DNA of 64,000 nt from Saccharothrix ecbatanensis. Its GTDB lineage: Bacteria; Actinomycetota; Actinomycetes; Mycobacteriales; Pseudonocardiaceae. The translations under genes and the position numbers were made by a program. Under the pieces are notes generated by a model. That model did no database searches. It was not told where the DNA came from and saw only the letters and a program-made list of their open reading frames with translations. The stretch spans positions 4,030,001-4,094,000 of the forward strand of contig NZ_JACHMO010000001.1 in NCBI RefSeq assembly GCF_014205015.1, written 5' to 3'. Position 1 is the first letter of the stretch. The number at the start of each line of letters is the position of its first letter. Of this stretch, positions 45,280 through 53,788 are shown one piece after another.

Positions 45280-46476
45280 GTGTCCACATTGCCGTCCCGG
45301 CGGCCACGTCTCGGCGTCACCAGTGGTGGCGAGGGCGATCGGGTCACCACGCTGGAACTGTTCTTCGATCTCGTCTTCGTGTTCGCGTTCACCCAGGTCA
45401 CCGCCCTGATGATCGACGGCGACCCGCCCCGCTCGCTGCTGCAGGGGTTCGTCGTCCTGTCGTTGCTCTGGTGGGCGTGGTCCTCGTACGCGTGGCTGGC
45501 CAACCAGGCGCGAGCCAACCGCGGTCTGCTGCGGGCCGCGTTCGTGGTGGCGATGATCGCGATGTTCGTCGCCTGCCTGGCGATCCCGGAGGCGTTCCAC
45601 GAGGTCCCCGGCGGTGTCCCGGCAGCCGCCACCCTGGTGTTCTGCTACGCCGTCGTCCGGTGTGCCCACCTGGCGGTCTACCTCGCCGCCGCGGGTGACG
45701 ACAAGGCGCTGCGTGGCCGCGTTGTCCGGACCGCCACGACCTCCGTCGCCCCGACCGTGGCGATCCTCGCCGTCGGCGCCGCGTTCGGAGAGCCGTGGCA
45801 GACGTGGATCTGGCTCGCGGCGGTCGGGTACGACTTCGCCGCGATCTACCTCGGCGCGCGCGGCGGCGGGTGGATCGTGCGGTCGGCCGCCCACTTCGCC
45901 GAACGCCACGGCCTGGTCGTCATCCTGGCGCTGGGTGAATCGATCGTCGCTGTAGGTGTCGGCGTGTCGCACGAACCGCTCACCTGGCCCGTCATCATCG
46001 GGGGCGTCCTGGCCATCACCATCGCTGTCGGGCTGTGGTGGCAGTACTTCCACCACAGGTTCGAGCAGCTCGAACACGCGCTGGAGTCCCGACAGGGCCA
46101 CGATCGCGCTCGGCTGGCCAGCGAGGTGTTCACCTACCTCCACTTCCCGCTGATCGCCGGCATCATCCTCACCGCGCTCGGGATCGAACAGGCCATGGCG
46201 CACATCAGCGACGACCACCTCGGCCCGCTCGGTGGCTGGGCCCTCGCCGGCGGACTCACGTGCGCCCTGCTGGCATCGGCGCTGACCACCATCCGCATCG
46301 GCGGAAGCATCCCGCGCATGTGGTGGGCGAGCGCGGCACTGGTCCTCGCGTCCGGCGTCCTCCTCGCCGTGCTGCCGCCGCTGTGGTCGCTCGCCCTCGC
46401 CGCGTTCCTCGTGGCAGCTTTCTGCGCGCGCGACGAGATGCTCACCTCCCGATCACAGCAGGGTGAAGCATCCTGA
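45280..46476 (+). CDS. ltrA: LtrA-family membrane protein
   Basis: Low temperature requirement A-type integral membrane protein, 398 residues with about ten to twelve hydrophobic helices. Family landmarks are TTLELFFDLVFVFAFTQVTA near the start, the WWAWSSYAWLANQ segment, and AERHGLVVILALGESIVAVG. GTG 45280 follows GAAGGAG. The biochemical function of the family is unknown. Confidence 0.92.
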   Translation: MSTLPSRRPRLGVTSGGEGDRVTTLELFFDLVFVFAFTQVTALMIDGDPPRSLLQGFVVLSLLWWAWSSYAWLANQARANRGLLRAAFVVAMIAMFVACLAIPEAFHEVPGGVPAAATLVFCYAVVRCAHLAVYLAAAGDDKALRGRVVRTATTSVAPTVAILAVGAAFGEPWQTWIWLAAVGYDFAAIYLGARGGGWIVRSAAHFAERHGLVVILALGESIVAVGVGVSHEPLTWPVIIGGVLAITIAVGLWWQYFHHRFEQLEHALESRQGHDRARLASEVFTYLHFPLIAGIILTALGIEQAMAHISDDHLGPLGGWALAGGLTCALLASALTTIRIGGSIPRMWWASAALVLASGVLLAVLPPLWSLALAAFLVAAFCARDEMLTSRSQQGEAS

Positions 46477-46517
46477 ATGGACGTGCGCGGTGAAAGGCCC
46501 TGGCGCGTCCCCTCTGA

Positions 46518-47288
46518 TCACCGACTCGCGTCCGCAGTCACGGGTACGGCGGCGTTGAGGGCGGCGACGACCTGGTCGTAGTCGCCGCGCACCTCGCCGA
46601 AGCGGAGGAACTTCACGCGCTCCACGAGAACCTCGCGGGCCTCGGGGTCGTTCTCGAGCAGGGCCATGACCTCATCGGCGAACTCGTCCAGCGGCATGGC
46701 GGAGTCGGAGGTCTCGTGGCCGGGCACGATGGCCGTTCGGACGGCCGGCGGGACCAGCTCGACCACCTGAACGCCGGTGTCCGCCAGTTGCAGGCGCAGC
46801 GTCTCGCTGAGCATGTGGACGGCGGCCTTGGTCGCGTTGTAGGTGGGCGTGACGATCAGCGGAACGTGCGCCAGGCCGGACGAGACCGTCACGATCGCCG
46901 CACCGGGCCGCGCCCGCAGGTGGTCGGCCAGCGCGGCGATCAGCCGGATCGGGCCGAGGAGGTTGGTCGTGACGACCTCTTCCGCGTCGGCGAGGAACCC
47001 GGCGGTGCGCCAGTCCTCGACGCGCATGATGCCGGCCATCGTGACCAGCACGTTCAGCTCGGGGAAGCGGTCGATGACATCGCGCACGGCGGAGGTGATC
47101 GACGCGGCGTCGGAGGTGTCGATGCGCACGGTCGCGAAGCCGTGGTCGGCGGCCAACTCGTCCAGCAGCTCTGTGCGCCGCCCGCCGATGACGACGGTGT
47201 TGCCCTTCGCCCGCAACCGCAGCGCAAGGGCGAGACCGATCCCGGACGTGGCGCCGGGGATGAAGATCGTGTTGCCGGTGATGTCCAT
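46518..47288 (-). CDS. Short-chain dehydrogenase/reductase (DltE-like)
   Basis: SDR of 256 residues with the cofactor loop GATSGIGLALALRLRAKG, catalytic Ser in VTVSSGLAHVP and Tyr-x-x-x-Lys in TYNATKAAVH. The DLTE-type C-terminus includes VELVPPAVRTAIVPG. ATG 47288 (MDITGNTIF) is the first Met of the conserved fold. Divergently transcribed from the XRE regulator 101 bp away, a very common pairing in which the regulator controls the SDR gene. Confidence 0.92.
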   Translation of the reverse strand: MDITGNTIFIPGATSGIGLALALRLRAKGNTVVIGGRRTELLDELAADHGFATVRIDTSDAASITSAVRDVIDRFPELNVLVTMAGIMRVEDWRTAGFLADAEEVVTTNLLGPIRLIAALADHLRARPGAAIVTVSSGLAHVPLIVTPTYNATKAAVHMLSETLRLQLADTGVQVVELVPPAVRTAIVPGHETSDSAMPLDEFADEVMALLENDPEAREVLVERVKFLRFGEVRGDYDQVVAALNAAVPVTADASR

Positions 47289-47389
47289 GTCCCCACCCTG
47301 CGCGCGCACCGGCGACGGCGGGAGAGACCTGGTTATCGGGGGATCGGCGATCCCTGGCTGCGCCAGCCGCGCGGGCGCACCATGGAGCG

Positions 47390-48259
47390 ATGAACCGTGC
47401 TGCTCTCGCAGACTTCCTGCGTCGTCGCCGTGGGGCACTGCGCCCGTCCGACGTCGGCCTGGCGCCCGGGTCACGGCGCCGGACGCCAGGGCTGCGGCGT
47501 GAGGAGGTGGCGGCGCTGACCGGGATGTCCGTGGACTACTACGCCCGGCTTGAGCAGCAGCGCGGACCGCAGCCGTCGGAGCAGATGTCGGCCTCGCTCG
47601 CGCGGGCGCTGCGCCTGAGCGTCGACGAGCGCGACTACCTGTACCGGCTGGCGGGGCACAACGCGCCGAGGCGCACGCCGACGGACACACACGTGGCACC
47701 CGCACTGCTGCGCGTGCTGGACCGGCTTGAGGACAGCCCGGCGCTCATCCTGTCCGCCCTCGGGGAGACGTTGGTGGCGAACCGGCTGGCGACGGCGATC
47801 TTCGGCGACCACGGCCGGCTCACGGGCTGGGCACGCAGCAGCGTGTACCGGTGGTTCACCGACCCGGCGTCGCGCGGGGTCTACCCACCCGAGGACCACG
47901 AGCGCCAGGCACGCAGCATGGTCGCCTCTCTTCGCGTCGCCCACGGCGCGTCCGGTCCCCACTCACGCGCCGGCGAGCTGGTCCGACTCCTGCTCACCGA
48001 ATCGGACGAGTTCCGCGACCTGTGGGAACGGCACGAGGTGGCGCAGCGGTTCGCGGACCACAAGGTGCTGGTGCACCCCGAGGTCGGCCCGATCGAGGTC
48101 GACTGCCAGGCGCTGTTCACCGAGGACCAGTCCCAGGCGCTGCTCGTCCTCACACCCGCGCCGGGCAGCGAGGCCGAGGACAAGATCCGCCTGCTGGCGG
48201 TGCTGGGTCACCAGGAATTCGCGTCGAGCGGGGGCGGGGGCCGGGTCGGGGGCGGGTAA
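47390..48259 (+). CDS. XRE/MmyB-type transcriptional regulator
   Basis: Regulator of 289 residues: N-terminal Cro/C1-type HTH (FLRRRRGALRPSDVG, RTPGLRREEVAALTGMSVDY, YARLEQQRG) and a C-terminal MmyB-like PAS domain (ALILSALGETLVANRLATAIFG, SDEFRDLWERHEVA). The ligand of MmyB-type domains is thought to be a fatty acid. Likely regulates the divergent SDR gene. Confidence 0.93.
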   Translation: MNRAALADFLRRRRGALRPSDVGLAPGSRRRTPGLRREEVAALTGMSVDYYARLEQQRGPQPSEQMSASLARALRLSVDERDYLYRLAGHNAPRRTPTDTHVAPALLRVLDRLEDSPALILSALGETLVANRLATAIFGDHGRLTGWARSSVYRWFTDPASRGVYPPEDHERQARSMVASLRVAHGASGPHSRAGELVRLLLTESDEFRDLWERHEVAQRFADHKVLVHPEVGPIEVDCQALFTEDQSQALLVLTPAPGSEAEDKIRLLAVLGHQEFASSGGGGRVGGG

Positions 48260-48338
48260 GTCCGAACCCGCGGCCCGAACCGTCACCCGCGATCGCCCTG
48301 GTGACAGCGGTTGGCCTGGACCAGGGCTGGACCGGCTC

Positions 48339-48432
48339 ACAACGGTCGTTGTCCCCGAGGACAACGGTGTTACGCGCACATTGCCCAGACATGATCGTCA
48401 ACCGTACGGTGACCTGACTCACAGCGCTGTGA
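48339..48432 (+). promoter_or_regulatory. Repeats and palindrome upstream of the lipase
   Basis: ACAACGGT occurs at 48339 and 48361, 22 bp apart; the first is half of the inverted repeat ACAACG-GT-CGTTGT (48339-48352). A perfect palindrome TCACAGCGCTGTGA lies at 48419-48432, 30 bp before the lipase start. These are candidate operators. Confidence 0.45.
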
Positions 48433-48461
48433 TGATCGTCTCGTGGGCAAGGAGTCCCTGC

Positions 48462-49193
48462 ATGCGCCGTTTCCTCGGAGCTTTGGCCGTCGCGTTAGCC
48501 GTCGTGACCGTGACCGCACTTCCCGCATCGGCGGCACCCCGTGCGGTGGTCGTCGTGGCGGGCACCTTCGGACCCGCCTGGTTCTACGAGCCTTTGGCCT
48601 CCCGCCTCCGCCACGACGGCTACCAGGTGGCGATCTTCGAGCTCAACAACCTGGGGACCACCGACATCCGCACGTCCGCGCGCTCCCTTGCGGGCTTCGT
48701 GGACAACTTCCGGGCCCGGGTCGGCGTGGGTCGGGTCGACATCGTCGCGCACTCGCAGGGCGGCCTGGTGGCCAGGCAGTACATCAAGTTCCAGGGCGGG
48801 GTGGGCGAGGTCGGCAAGCTGGTCAACTTGTCGGCGCCCAACTACGGCACCTTGGCCGCCAACGCCGCGAACTTCTTCGGCGGCGGCGATTGCCTGACCA
48901 TCGTGTCGTGCCAGCAGATGCGGATCGGCTCGTCGTTCCTCGACGCGCTCAACGCGGGCGACGACACGTTCGGTGATGTCACCTACACCAACCTCTACAC
49001 GCTGTACGACGAACTCGTGCAGCCGGTGTGGAACGCCGAGATGGCGGACGGCGCCACGAACGTCATGGTGCAGTCCCAGTGCCCGTTCCGGACGGTGGCG
49101 CACGTCGGGATGGCGCTGGACGGCACCGTCTACGACGGGATCCGCGACGTGCTGACCGGAAACCCGGTGCGCCTCAACTGCTTCGCGCTCTAA
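48462..49193 (+). CDS. Secreted lipase/esterase
   Basis: Extracellular alpha/beta-hydrolase of 243 residues. Signal peptide MRRFLGALAVALAVVTVTA with cleavage near ASA-AP at about 24. The nucleophile elbow is VAHSQGGLVARQY, as in EstA/LipB-type lipases. Cys pairs in DCLTIVSCQ and QSQCPF...LNCFAL suggest disulfides. ATG 48462 follows AAGGAG at seven bases. The catalytic His is probably in RTVAHVGMAL. Confidence 0.93.
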   Translation: MRRFLGALAVALAVVTVTALPASAAPRAVVVVAGTFGPAWFYEPLASRLRHDGYQVAIFELNNLGTTDIRTSARSLAGFVDNFRARVGVGRVDIVAHSQGGLVARQYIKFQGGVGEVGKLVNLSAPNYGTLAANAANFFGGGDCLTIVSCQQMRIGSSFLDALNAGDDTFGDVTYTNLYTLYDELVQPVWNAEMADGATNVMVQSQCPFRTVAHVGMALDGTVYDGIRDVLTGNPVRLNCFAL

Positions 49194-49263
49194 ACGGTAT
49201 GACGTGACCGCTCGGTGGTGAGTGGTTGCGGGCCGGGGCCTCGCTCACGCAAGTTCGTGGGTT

Positions 49264-49288
49264 GCCGGGCAGGGACCGCCTGCCCGGC
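49264..49288. terminator. Hairpin terminator after the lipase
   Basis: Perfect 10-bp G+C stem (49264-49273 and 49279-49288) with a 5-nt loop, 71 bp beyond the lipase stop. No U-tract follows, so it is of moderate strength at best. Confidence 0.5.
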
Positions 49289-49314
49289 CTATCCGACATA
49301 CGTGGGAGGCCCCG

Positions 49315-49500
49315 GTGTTTACCGAGCGTACGAGCGTGGGGCTGGACGTGCACGCACGATCGGTCGTGGCAGCGGCCATCGACGGCGTCACGGGCGACCG
49401 GGTCAAGACCGACGCCAGGGACGCTCGGGCCTGGCCCGCACCGCTCATCGGCGCGCGTCACACTCTTGACACCACTGTGTCCTTGCTCGCACACTATGAC
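49315..49500 (+). pseudogene. IS110-family transposase remnant with internal deletion
   Basis: The frame starts at a GTG with FTERTSVGLDVHARSVVAAA, the typical N-terminus of IS110 DEDD transposases. It then jumps from DGVTG straight to DRVKTDARDARAWPA. In intact relatives these two blocks, the first acidic residue and the DRVKTDARDA motif, are separated by some 75-100 residues. The C-terminal transposase half is missing. Confidence 0.75.
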
Positions 49501-49508
49501 CGCCTCAG

Positions 49509-49524
49509 ATGTTTACGCAAACAT
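49509..49524. promoter_or_regulatory. Operator shared with the GH43 gene (site 1)
   Basis: ATGTTTACGCAAACAT, an imperfect palindrome of LacI-family type. Its reverse complement differs by one base from the site at 54409-54424. It lies 353 bp before the chosen start of the GH5 gene, and 131 bp before the small ORF at 49656. Confidence 0.65.
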
Positions 49525-49655
49525 ATCTGGCTCTCAACCTGACGGACAGCCGTTGACCTGAGTCGACGGCGGCACCGCGCTGGGCAAGTCCCGATCGGCC
49601 ACGGCCCGCGCCGTGGTGACCGGCGCTCTTCTTCGACGTTCCGAGGAGATCAACG

Positions 49656-49751
49656 ATGAACTCTTCACCCTCTCGCCGGGGACGCCTCACCGGTGCCATA
49701 GCGGTGGGCCGCCGGTCCTTGAGCGCGTACGACTTCACACGGGCGCACTAG
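49656..49751 (+). CDS. 31-residue small ORF with strong SD, possible broken secretory start
   Basis: ATG 49656 follows GAGGAG by seven bases. The peptide MNSSPSRRGRLTGAIAVG... looks like the start of a signal peptide (basic n-region with RR, then a hydrophobic stretch) but turns polar and stops at 49751, 125 bp before the GH5 start. The operator-to-start distance is like that of the GH43 gene. Either the 5' stump of a lost secreted gene or a leader peptide; translation is not proven. Confidence 0.4.
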   Translation: MNSSPSRRGRLTGAIAVGRRSLSAYDFTRAH

Positions 49752-49876
49752 CCCGTTCAGCGGAACAGCCACGCCACCGACGAGGTGGCGCTTCCTCCTC
49801 TGTCCAAATTGGATGGACGGACGAGCCGCACCCAGACCTGAGCCGCCGGAATTCGGATCCAGTGATTGGACAATTC

Positions 49877-51385
49877 ATGACACAGATCAGGCCGTCCGAT
49901 GGTCGTCCGTCACGACCGTCGCCGAGCACCAGATCGTTGCGCCGCTTGCTGATAGCCCCCGTGGTGGCCACGCTCGCCGCGGCGGCGAGCCTCGTCGTCT
50001 TCACGTCGCCCGCCACTGCCGCGACCAGTCAGTTCCGGGGCATGAACTGGGCCATGCTGGGCGACAACTTCAGCACCGGCACTCTCGTCGTGCAGGGCCT
50101 GAGCCAGTCCGACAGCAACGCGACGGTGCGGGCCAAGGCGAACGCGCTCTACGACGACATGGCCGCCACCATGGGGGTCAACACCGTCCGGCTTCCCATC
50201 AACACGCACACCGTGGCGAACACGACCTGGTGGAACGCCTACCGCGGCGCGATCGACGCGGCCACCGAACGTGGGTTCAAGGTCATCCTCGCCTACTGGG
50301 AGGACGGCGCCGCTTCCGGCGGCAGGATCACGAACCTCGCCGCGTGGAACACGATGTGGTCCAGCGTGACCTACACCTACGGCTCGAACAGCAACGTCTA
50401 CTTCGAACCGATGAACGAGCCGCACGGCTACTCGTCGACGGACTGGCGCAACGTCGCGGCGAACTGGCTCAACTACCACACCTCCGCAGTGCCCGGCCGG
50501 GTCCTGATCGGTGGCACCGGCTACAGCCAGGACCTGCGGGACGTCTGCAACGACAGCCGCTTCAACTCGACGCTGCTGTCCTTCCACCACTACGCCTTCT
50601 TCTACGACTCGATGACCTACGACCAGTTCCGCAGCCACATCCAGACACGTTTGGGCAACTGCGCCTCCCGCGCCGTGGCGACCGAGTTCGGCGCTCCGAT
50701 GTCCACCGGCCTCAACTACGGCGACGCGAACAGCACGGACAACTTCGTGCGTCACATCCGCGCCATGGCCCAGGTCATGCGTGACAACAACATGGGCGGC
50801 ACCTACTGGCCCGCGCTCGGCGGCAAGCCGACCGGAACGTCCGGCTACGACTACTACTCGATGTACGCGCTGAGCGGCAGCGGCACCGATCTCAACCTGA
50901 CCGTCCGCAACACTTCCGGGGCCGACCGGGTCAAGTACGCCTGGGGCGACGGTTCCACGCCCGCGCCTACGTACTACCGGATCAACGTGCGTCACAGCGG
51001 AAAGGCCATGGACGTCCAGCAGCCGAACACCGACAACGGTGCGCGCATCGGCCAGTACACGTACGGCGGCAACGCTTGGCAGCAGTGGCAGTTCCAGGAC
51101 GCCGGCAGCGGCTACTGGCGCATCGTCAGCCGCCACAGCGGCAAGTGCCTCGACGTGACGGGCGCTTCCACCTCCGACGGCGCCGAGCTGATCCAGTACA
51201 CCTGTGGCAGCGGAACGAACCAGCAGTTCCAGATGGTCGCCAACGGAAGCTACTTCCAGCTCCGTGCACGGCACAGCGGCAAGTGCCTGGACGTGCCGGC
51301 CGCGTCGACGGCGGACGGCGTGATCATCAAGCAGTACACGTGCAACACCGGAACCAACCAGCAGTGGTCGCGCACGGCCGTCTGA
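49877..51385 (+). CDS. Secreted GH5 glycoside hydrolase with C-terminal ricin/CBM13 domain
   Basis: Secreted enzyme of 502 residues. Signal peptide about 1-48 (long basic n-region, LLIAPVVATLAAAASLVVF, then ATA-AT). GH5-like TIM barrel about 50-360: the acid/base Glu lies in YFEPMNEPHG and the nucleophile Glu in AVATEFGAP. A CBM13/ricin beta-trefoil follows at about 375-502, with three units each holding RHSGK-(C/A)-(L/M)DV and QQW/QQF. The subfamily cannot be fixed by eye; beta-1,3- or 1,6-galactanase is attractive given the neighbours, but cellulase or mannanase is possible. ATG 49877 has no clear SD. Confidence 0.88.
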   Translation: MTQIRPSDGRPSRPSPSTRSLRRLLIAPVVATLAAAASLVVFTSPATAATSQFRGMNWAMLGDNFSTGTLVVQGLSQSDSNATVRAKANALYDDMAATMGVNTVRLPINTHTVANTTWWNAYRGAIDAATERGFKVILAYWEDGAASGGRITNLAAWNTMWSSVTYTYGSNSNVYFEPMNEPHGYSSTDWRNVAANWLNYHTSAVPGRVLIGGTGYSQDLRDVCNDSRFNSTLLSFHHYAFFYDSMTYDQFRSHIQTRLGNCASRAVATEFGAPMSTGLNYGDANSTDNFVRHIRAMAQVMRDNNMGGTYWPALGGKPTGTSGYDYYSMYALSGSGTDLNLTVRNTSGADRVKYAWGDGSTPAPTYYRINVRHSGKAMDVQQPNTDNGARIGQYTYGGNAWQQWQFQDAGSGYWRIVSRHSGKCLDVTGASTSDGAELIQYTCGSGTNQQFQMVANGSYFQLRARHSGKCLDVPAASTADGVIIKQYTCNTGTNQQWSRTAV

Positions 51386-51403
51386 CGGTGGTCTCCGAGT
51401 TCA

Positions 51404-51435
51404 CCTGGTGCCGGGCGCTCGTGCCCGGCACCAGG
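51404..51435 (+). terminator. Terminator after the GH5 gene
   Basis: Perfect 13-bp stem (51404-51416 and 51423-51435) with loop GCTCGT, 19 bp after the GH5 stop. It may also act for the convergent hypothetical gene ending at 51505. Confidence 0.75.
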
Positions 51436-51504
51436 GCGCGCAGTTGCTCCACTTCAGGACGGTGCACGCAGGAACGCCAGCAGGCGGCGCAAGGGCCAGG
51501 CGGC

Positions 51505-52050
51505 CTACGTCGTCGGCGCGGTGAACGCGTCGGTTCCGGCGCGCACCCTGAACGGCTCCAGGTCGGCGCGTTGCCGCGCGGCCCGGTCGATCAGGTGGTC
51601 GAAGTCGATGTCGGGCAGCCGCGCCCCGAGGCCGGCGACGTCACGCAGCGTTGTCCAGAGCTGCTTCTTGCCCTCGATCCCCATCGTGAGGAATTCCAGC
51701 TCCTCGAACCGGCTCAGCGGCGAGTACGACGTCAGCCGACCGTTGCGCTTCAGCCGTCCGACACGTTCGGCGCCCACCGCCAGGCCCGTCTTGAGGGGGT
51801 TGGCGCGCACCCCGACCCGCCGCATGATCGACCGGAACGTCCCCACGTCCTCCGCGATCCCCGTCGCGACCCGGGCCAGCGCGTCCCCGAGTTCCGTGCC
51901 GCGGTTGTTGCGCTGGGCGCGTCGGGCCAACTCCCGCCACAACACGCCCATCGCCAGTTGGTCCCTGAGGTAGATGCCCAGAAAGTCGTCCACGACCTGG
52001 AGGTACCCGCCGGTTCCGACACCACTCCCCCGCCGGGCCTGCCGGTTCAC
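51505..52050 (-). CDS. Hypothetical soluble protein
   Basis: Protein of 181 residues of no family I recognize. It is mostly helical and charged (YLQVVDDFLGIYLRDQLAMG, LWRELARRAQRN, FEELEFLTMGIEGKKQLW), with no signal peptide or membrane segment. The middle RRVGVRANPLKTGLAVGAERVGRLKRNGR is basic. Start GTG 52050 overlaps the stop of the upstream gene as GTGA, so the two are coupled. The frame is open far upstream, but that part is the antisense of other genes. Confidence 0.7.
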   Translation of the reverse strand: MNRQARRGSGVGTGGYLQVVDDFLGIYLRDQLAMGVLWRELARRAQRNNRGTELGDALARVATGIAEDVGTFRSIMRRVGVRANPLKTGLAVGAERVGRLKRNGRLTSYSPLSRFEELEFLTMGIEGKKQLWTTLRDVAGLGARLPDIDFDHLIDRAARQRADLEPFRVRAGTDAFTAPTT

Positions 52051-52478
52051 GGGTTGCGTGGCGCGGGCACGAGCAGTGCGGCGGCGTAGGGCGCCACACG
52101 GCGAACCAGGTCCTCGTGTGACTGCTGCCGCGCTCCGGGCCACGACGTGATGCGCCGTTCGCCGCGCAAGAGTCCGTGCACCCATCGGGCGACCGCTTCC
52201 GGCGCGGGCAGGACCTCCGGACCGAAGTACGCGTAGACGATGAGATCCTCGCCGCTGTGCGTCTCCACCGCGACGGACCACCCGGAGCTCTCGTCCCACA
52301 CCAGCGCCACGTCGCGGTCCGGGAACCCCGGGAGCCGACCGTCGAGCGCCAGGTACGCGCCGGCCGGCTCGTCGTGCACGTACGAGCACTCGCCGGTGAG
52401 CCCGAGTTCCCTGGTCACCAGTCGGACGTACCCCCGAAGGCCCGTCAGCAAGTCGTCGTCGAAGTCCAGTTCCATCAC
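52047..52478 (-). CDS. DUF6292-like small protein
   Basis: Acidic protein of 143 residues. The pattern LRGYVRLVTRELGL, AYLALDGRLPGFPDRDVALVW, VAVETHSGEDLIVYAYFG and ARWVHGLLRG reminds me of DUF6292 proteins, common and multi-copy in Pseudonocardiaceae; this match is from memory. Function unknown. GTG 52478 has GAGAAGGG at ideal distance; ATG 52475 is the alternative. Coupled to the downstream hypothetical gene. Confidence 0.78.
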   Translation of the reverse strand: MMELDFDDDLLTGLRGYVRLVTRELGLTGECSYVHDEPAGAYLALDGRLPGFPDRDVALVWDESSGWSVAVETHSGEDLIVYAYFGPEVLPAPEAVARWVHGLLRGERRITSWPGARQQSHEDLVRRVAPYAAALLVPAPRNP

Positions 52479-52604
52479 GCATCGGCCCTTCTCCAGCTAC
52501 CGGGGTGGTCGATGCGCCGACTGCTTGACGCCCAGCTCGGATACCCCCGAACGGGGGAGCAAACCCCTGCGTGGGTGTGCCGGTGGGCCTGACCGCGGCC
52601 CGGT

Positions 52605-53741
52605 CTACCGCTGGACACCGCGCCCGTGCAGCACCATCGCCCGGCTGATGTCGCTCGGCGACACGATGCCCACCAGCCGCCCCTGGTCGAACACCACTGC
52701 GCGCCCGTCCGCCTGCTCGCCCATCACGGACAGGAGGTCCGGCAACGGGTCGTCCGCCTCGACCTTGGGCACTTCCGAGGGCGGCCAGGCGGCCTCCCTC
52801 AGTGCCGTGTGGGCCCGTTCCGCGAGCGGGACCGACTTGAGCCGGTCCACGGTGGCCAGGCCTTGGAATCGGCCGGCTTCGTCCACCAGCGGAAACGTCG
52901 AGTGCCGCCGTACGAGCGCGGTGGCGTGGAGGAAGTCGCTGACTGTGACGCTGCCGTCCGCCGTATCCGGAGGGGCGGTCATCACGTCCCGCGCCCGGAG
53001 CCCTGCCACGGCGGCGCCCAGCTCGGACTGCCGCTGCTCGGCCTGCGCCATGACGACGATGAAGATGCCGACGAGCATCCACCACAGCCCGCCGGTGTCG
53101 CCGTCGAACAACGTCACGACTCCCAGCAGGATCAGGGCGAAGCCGAAACCCCGTCCCACACGCGTGCTGACCACGGCGGCACGGTGGCGGTCGCCCCACC
53201 GACGCCACAGCGCGGCGCTGAGGATGCGGCCACCGTCCAGCGGTGCCGCGGGGATCAGGTTGAACGCAGCGAGGATGAGGTTGATCAAGGCCAGGTACGC
53301 CGGCACCCCCGCGATCAACGGCTCCGCGCCCACCACCACCGCGAACCAGGTCAGCAGGAGGAAGCCGACGCCGAGCAGCACGCTGGTCGCCGGTCCGGCG
53401 GCGGCGACCCTGAACTCCGCGCCAGGGCTGGGCGACCGGTCCTTGAGCGACGCCAGTCCGCCCAGCATCCACAGCGTGATGCCCTCCACCTTCTGCCCTT
53501 CACGCCTGGCGACGAGGGCGTGCGCCATCTCATGGGCCAGCAGCGACAGCATGAACAGCGTGGCGGCCACCAGACCCGCGACGACGTACGCCCAGCTGTC
53601 GTAGCCGGGATACGCCAGCGGGAACCGGCCCATGCCGACGGCCGACACCAGCAGCAGCACGACGAGCAGGACGCTCCAGTGCAGGCCCAGCCGGATACCC
53701 CACAACCGTCCCAGGTGGATCGTCGCGGGCACTGTGCTCAC
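52605..53741 (-). CDS. Rip3-like site-2 protease with CBS domains
   Basis: Intramembrane zinc metalloprotease of the M50 family, 378 residues. The zinc site is HEMAH in LLAHEMAHALVARREG and the third ligand Asp lies in NLIPAAPLDGGRI. Six or so hydrophobic segments surround these. The C-terminal 130 residues are two CBS domains (RARDVMTAPPDTADGS, GRLVGIVSPSDISRAM) that bind adenosyl ligands. Rip3-type proteins may process membrane or anti-sigma proteins under stress. Start GTG 53741; the gene follows the SPW-repeat gene on the same transcript. Confidence 0.95.
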   Translation of the reverse strand: MSTVPATIHLGRLWGIRLGLHWSVLLVVLLLVSAVGMGRFPLAYPGYDSWAYVVAGLVAATLFMLSLLAHEMAHALVARREGQKVEGITLWMLGGLASLKDRSPSPGAEFRVAAAGPATSVLLGVGFLLLTWFAVVVGAEPLIAGVPAYLALINLILAAFNLIPAAPLDGGRILSAALWRRWGDRHRAAVVSTRVGRGFGFALILLGVVTLFDGDTGGLWWMLVGIFIVVMAQAEQRQSELGAAVAGLRARDVMTAPPDTADGSVTVSDFLHATALVRRHSTFPLVDEAGRFQGLATVDRLKSVPLAERAHTALREAAWPPSEVPKVEADDPLPDLLSVMGEQADGRAVVFDQGRLVGIVSPSDISRAMVLHGRGVQR

Positions 53742-53788
53742 CCTTTCAGCGGGCTCGCCCTTTCAGCGGGGCTCACCCTTTCGGCGGG
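53736..53788 (-). repeat. Three tandem 17-18 bp repeats at a stop-start junction
   Basis: Three copies of CCCGCYGAAAGGGYGAGC (minus strand) lie head to tail. The first copy in transcription direction contains the stop codon of the SPW gene and the last contains the GTG start and its GAAAGG ribosome site of the protease gene. It looks like local expansion of the intercistronic junction. Confidence 0.7.

Noticed and set aside
49505..49738. 77-codon minus-strand frame upstream of GH5
   Set aside because: Overlaps the operator and the better supported small plus-strand ORF; no SD or recognizable motif.
51505..53472. 655-codon extension of the 181-residue hypothetical gene
   Set aside because: The upstream part is antisense or out-of-frame to the DUF6292-like and protease genes; the GTGA overlap at 52050 gives a natural start.
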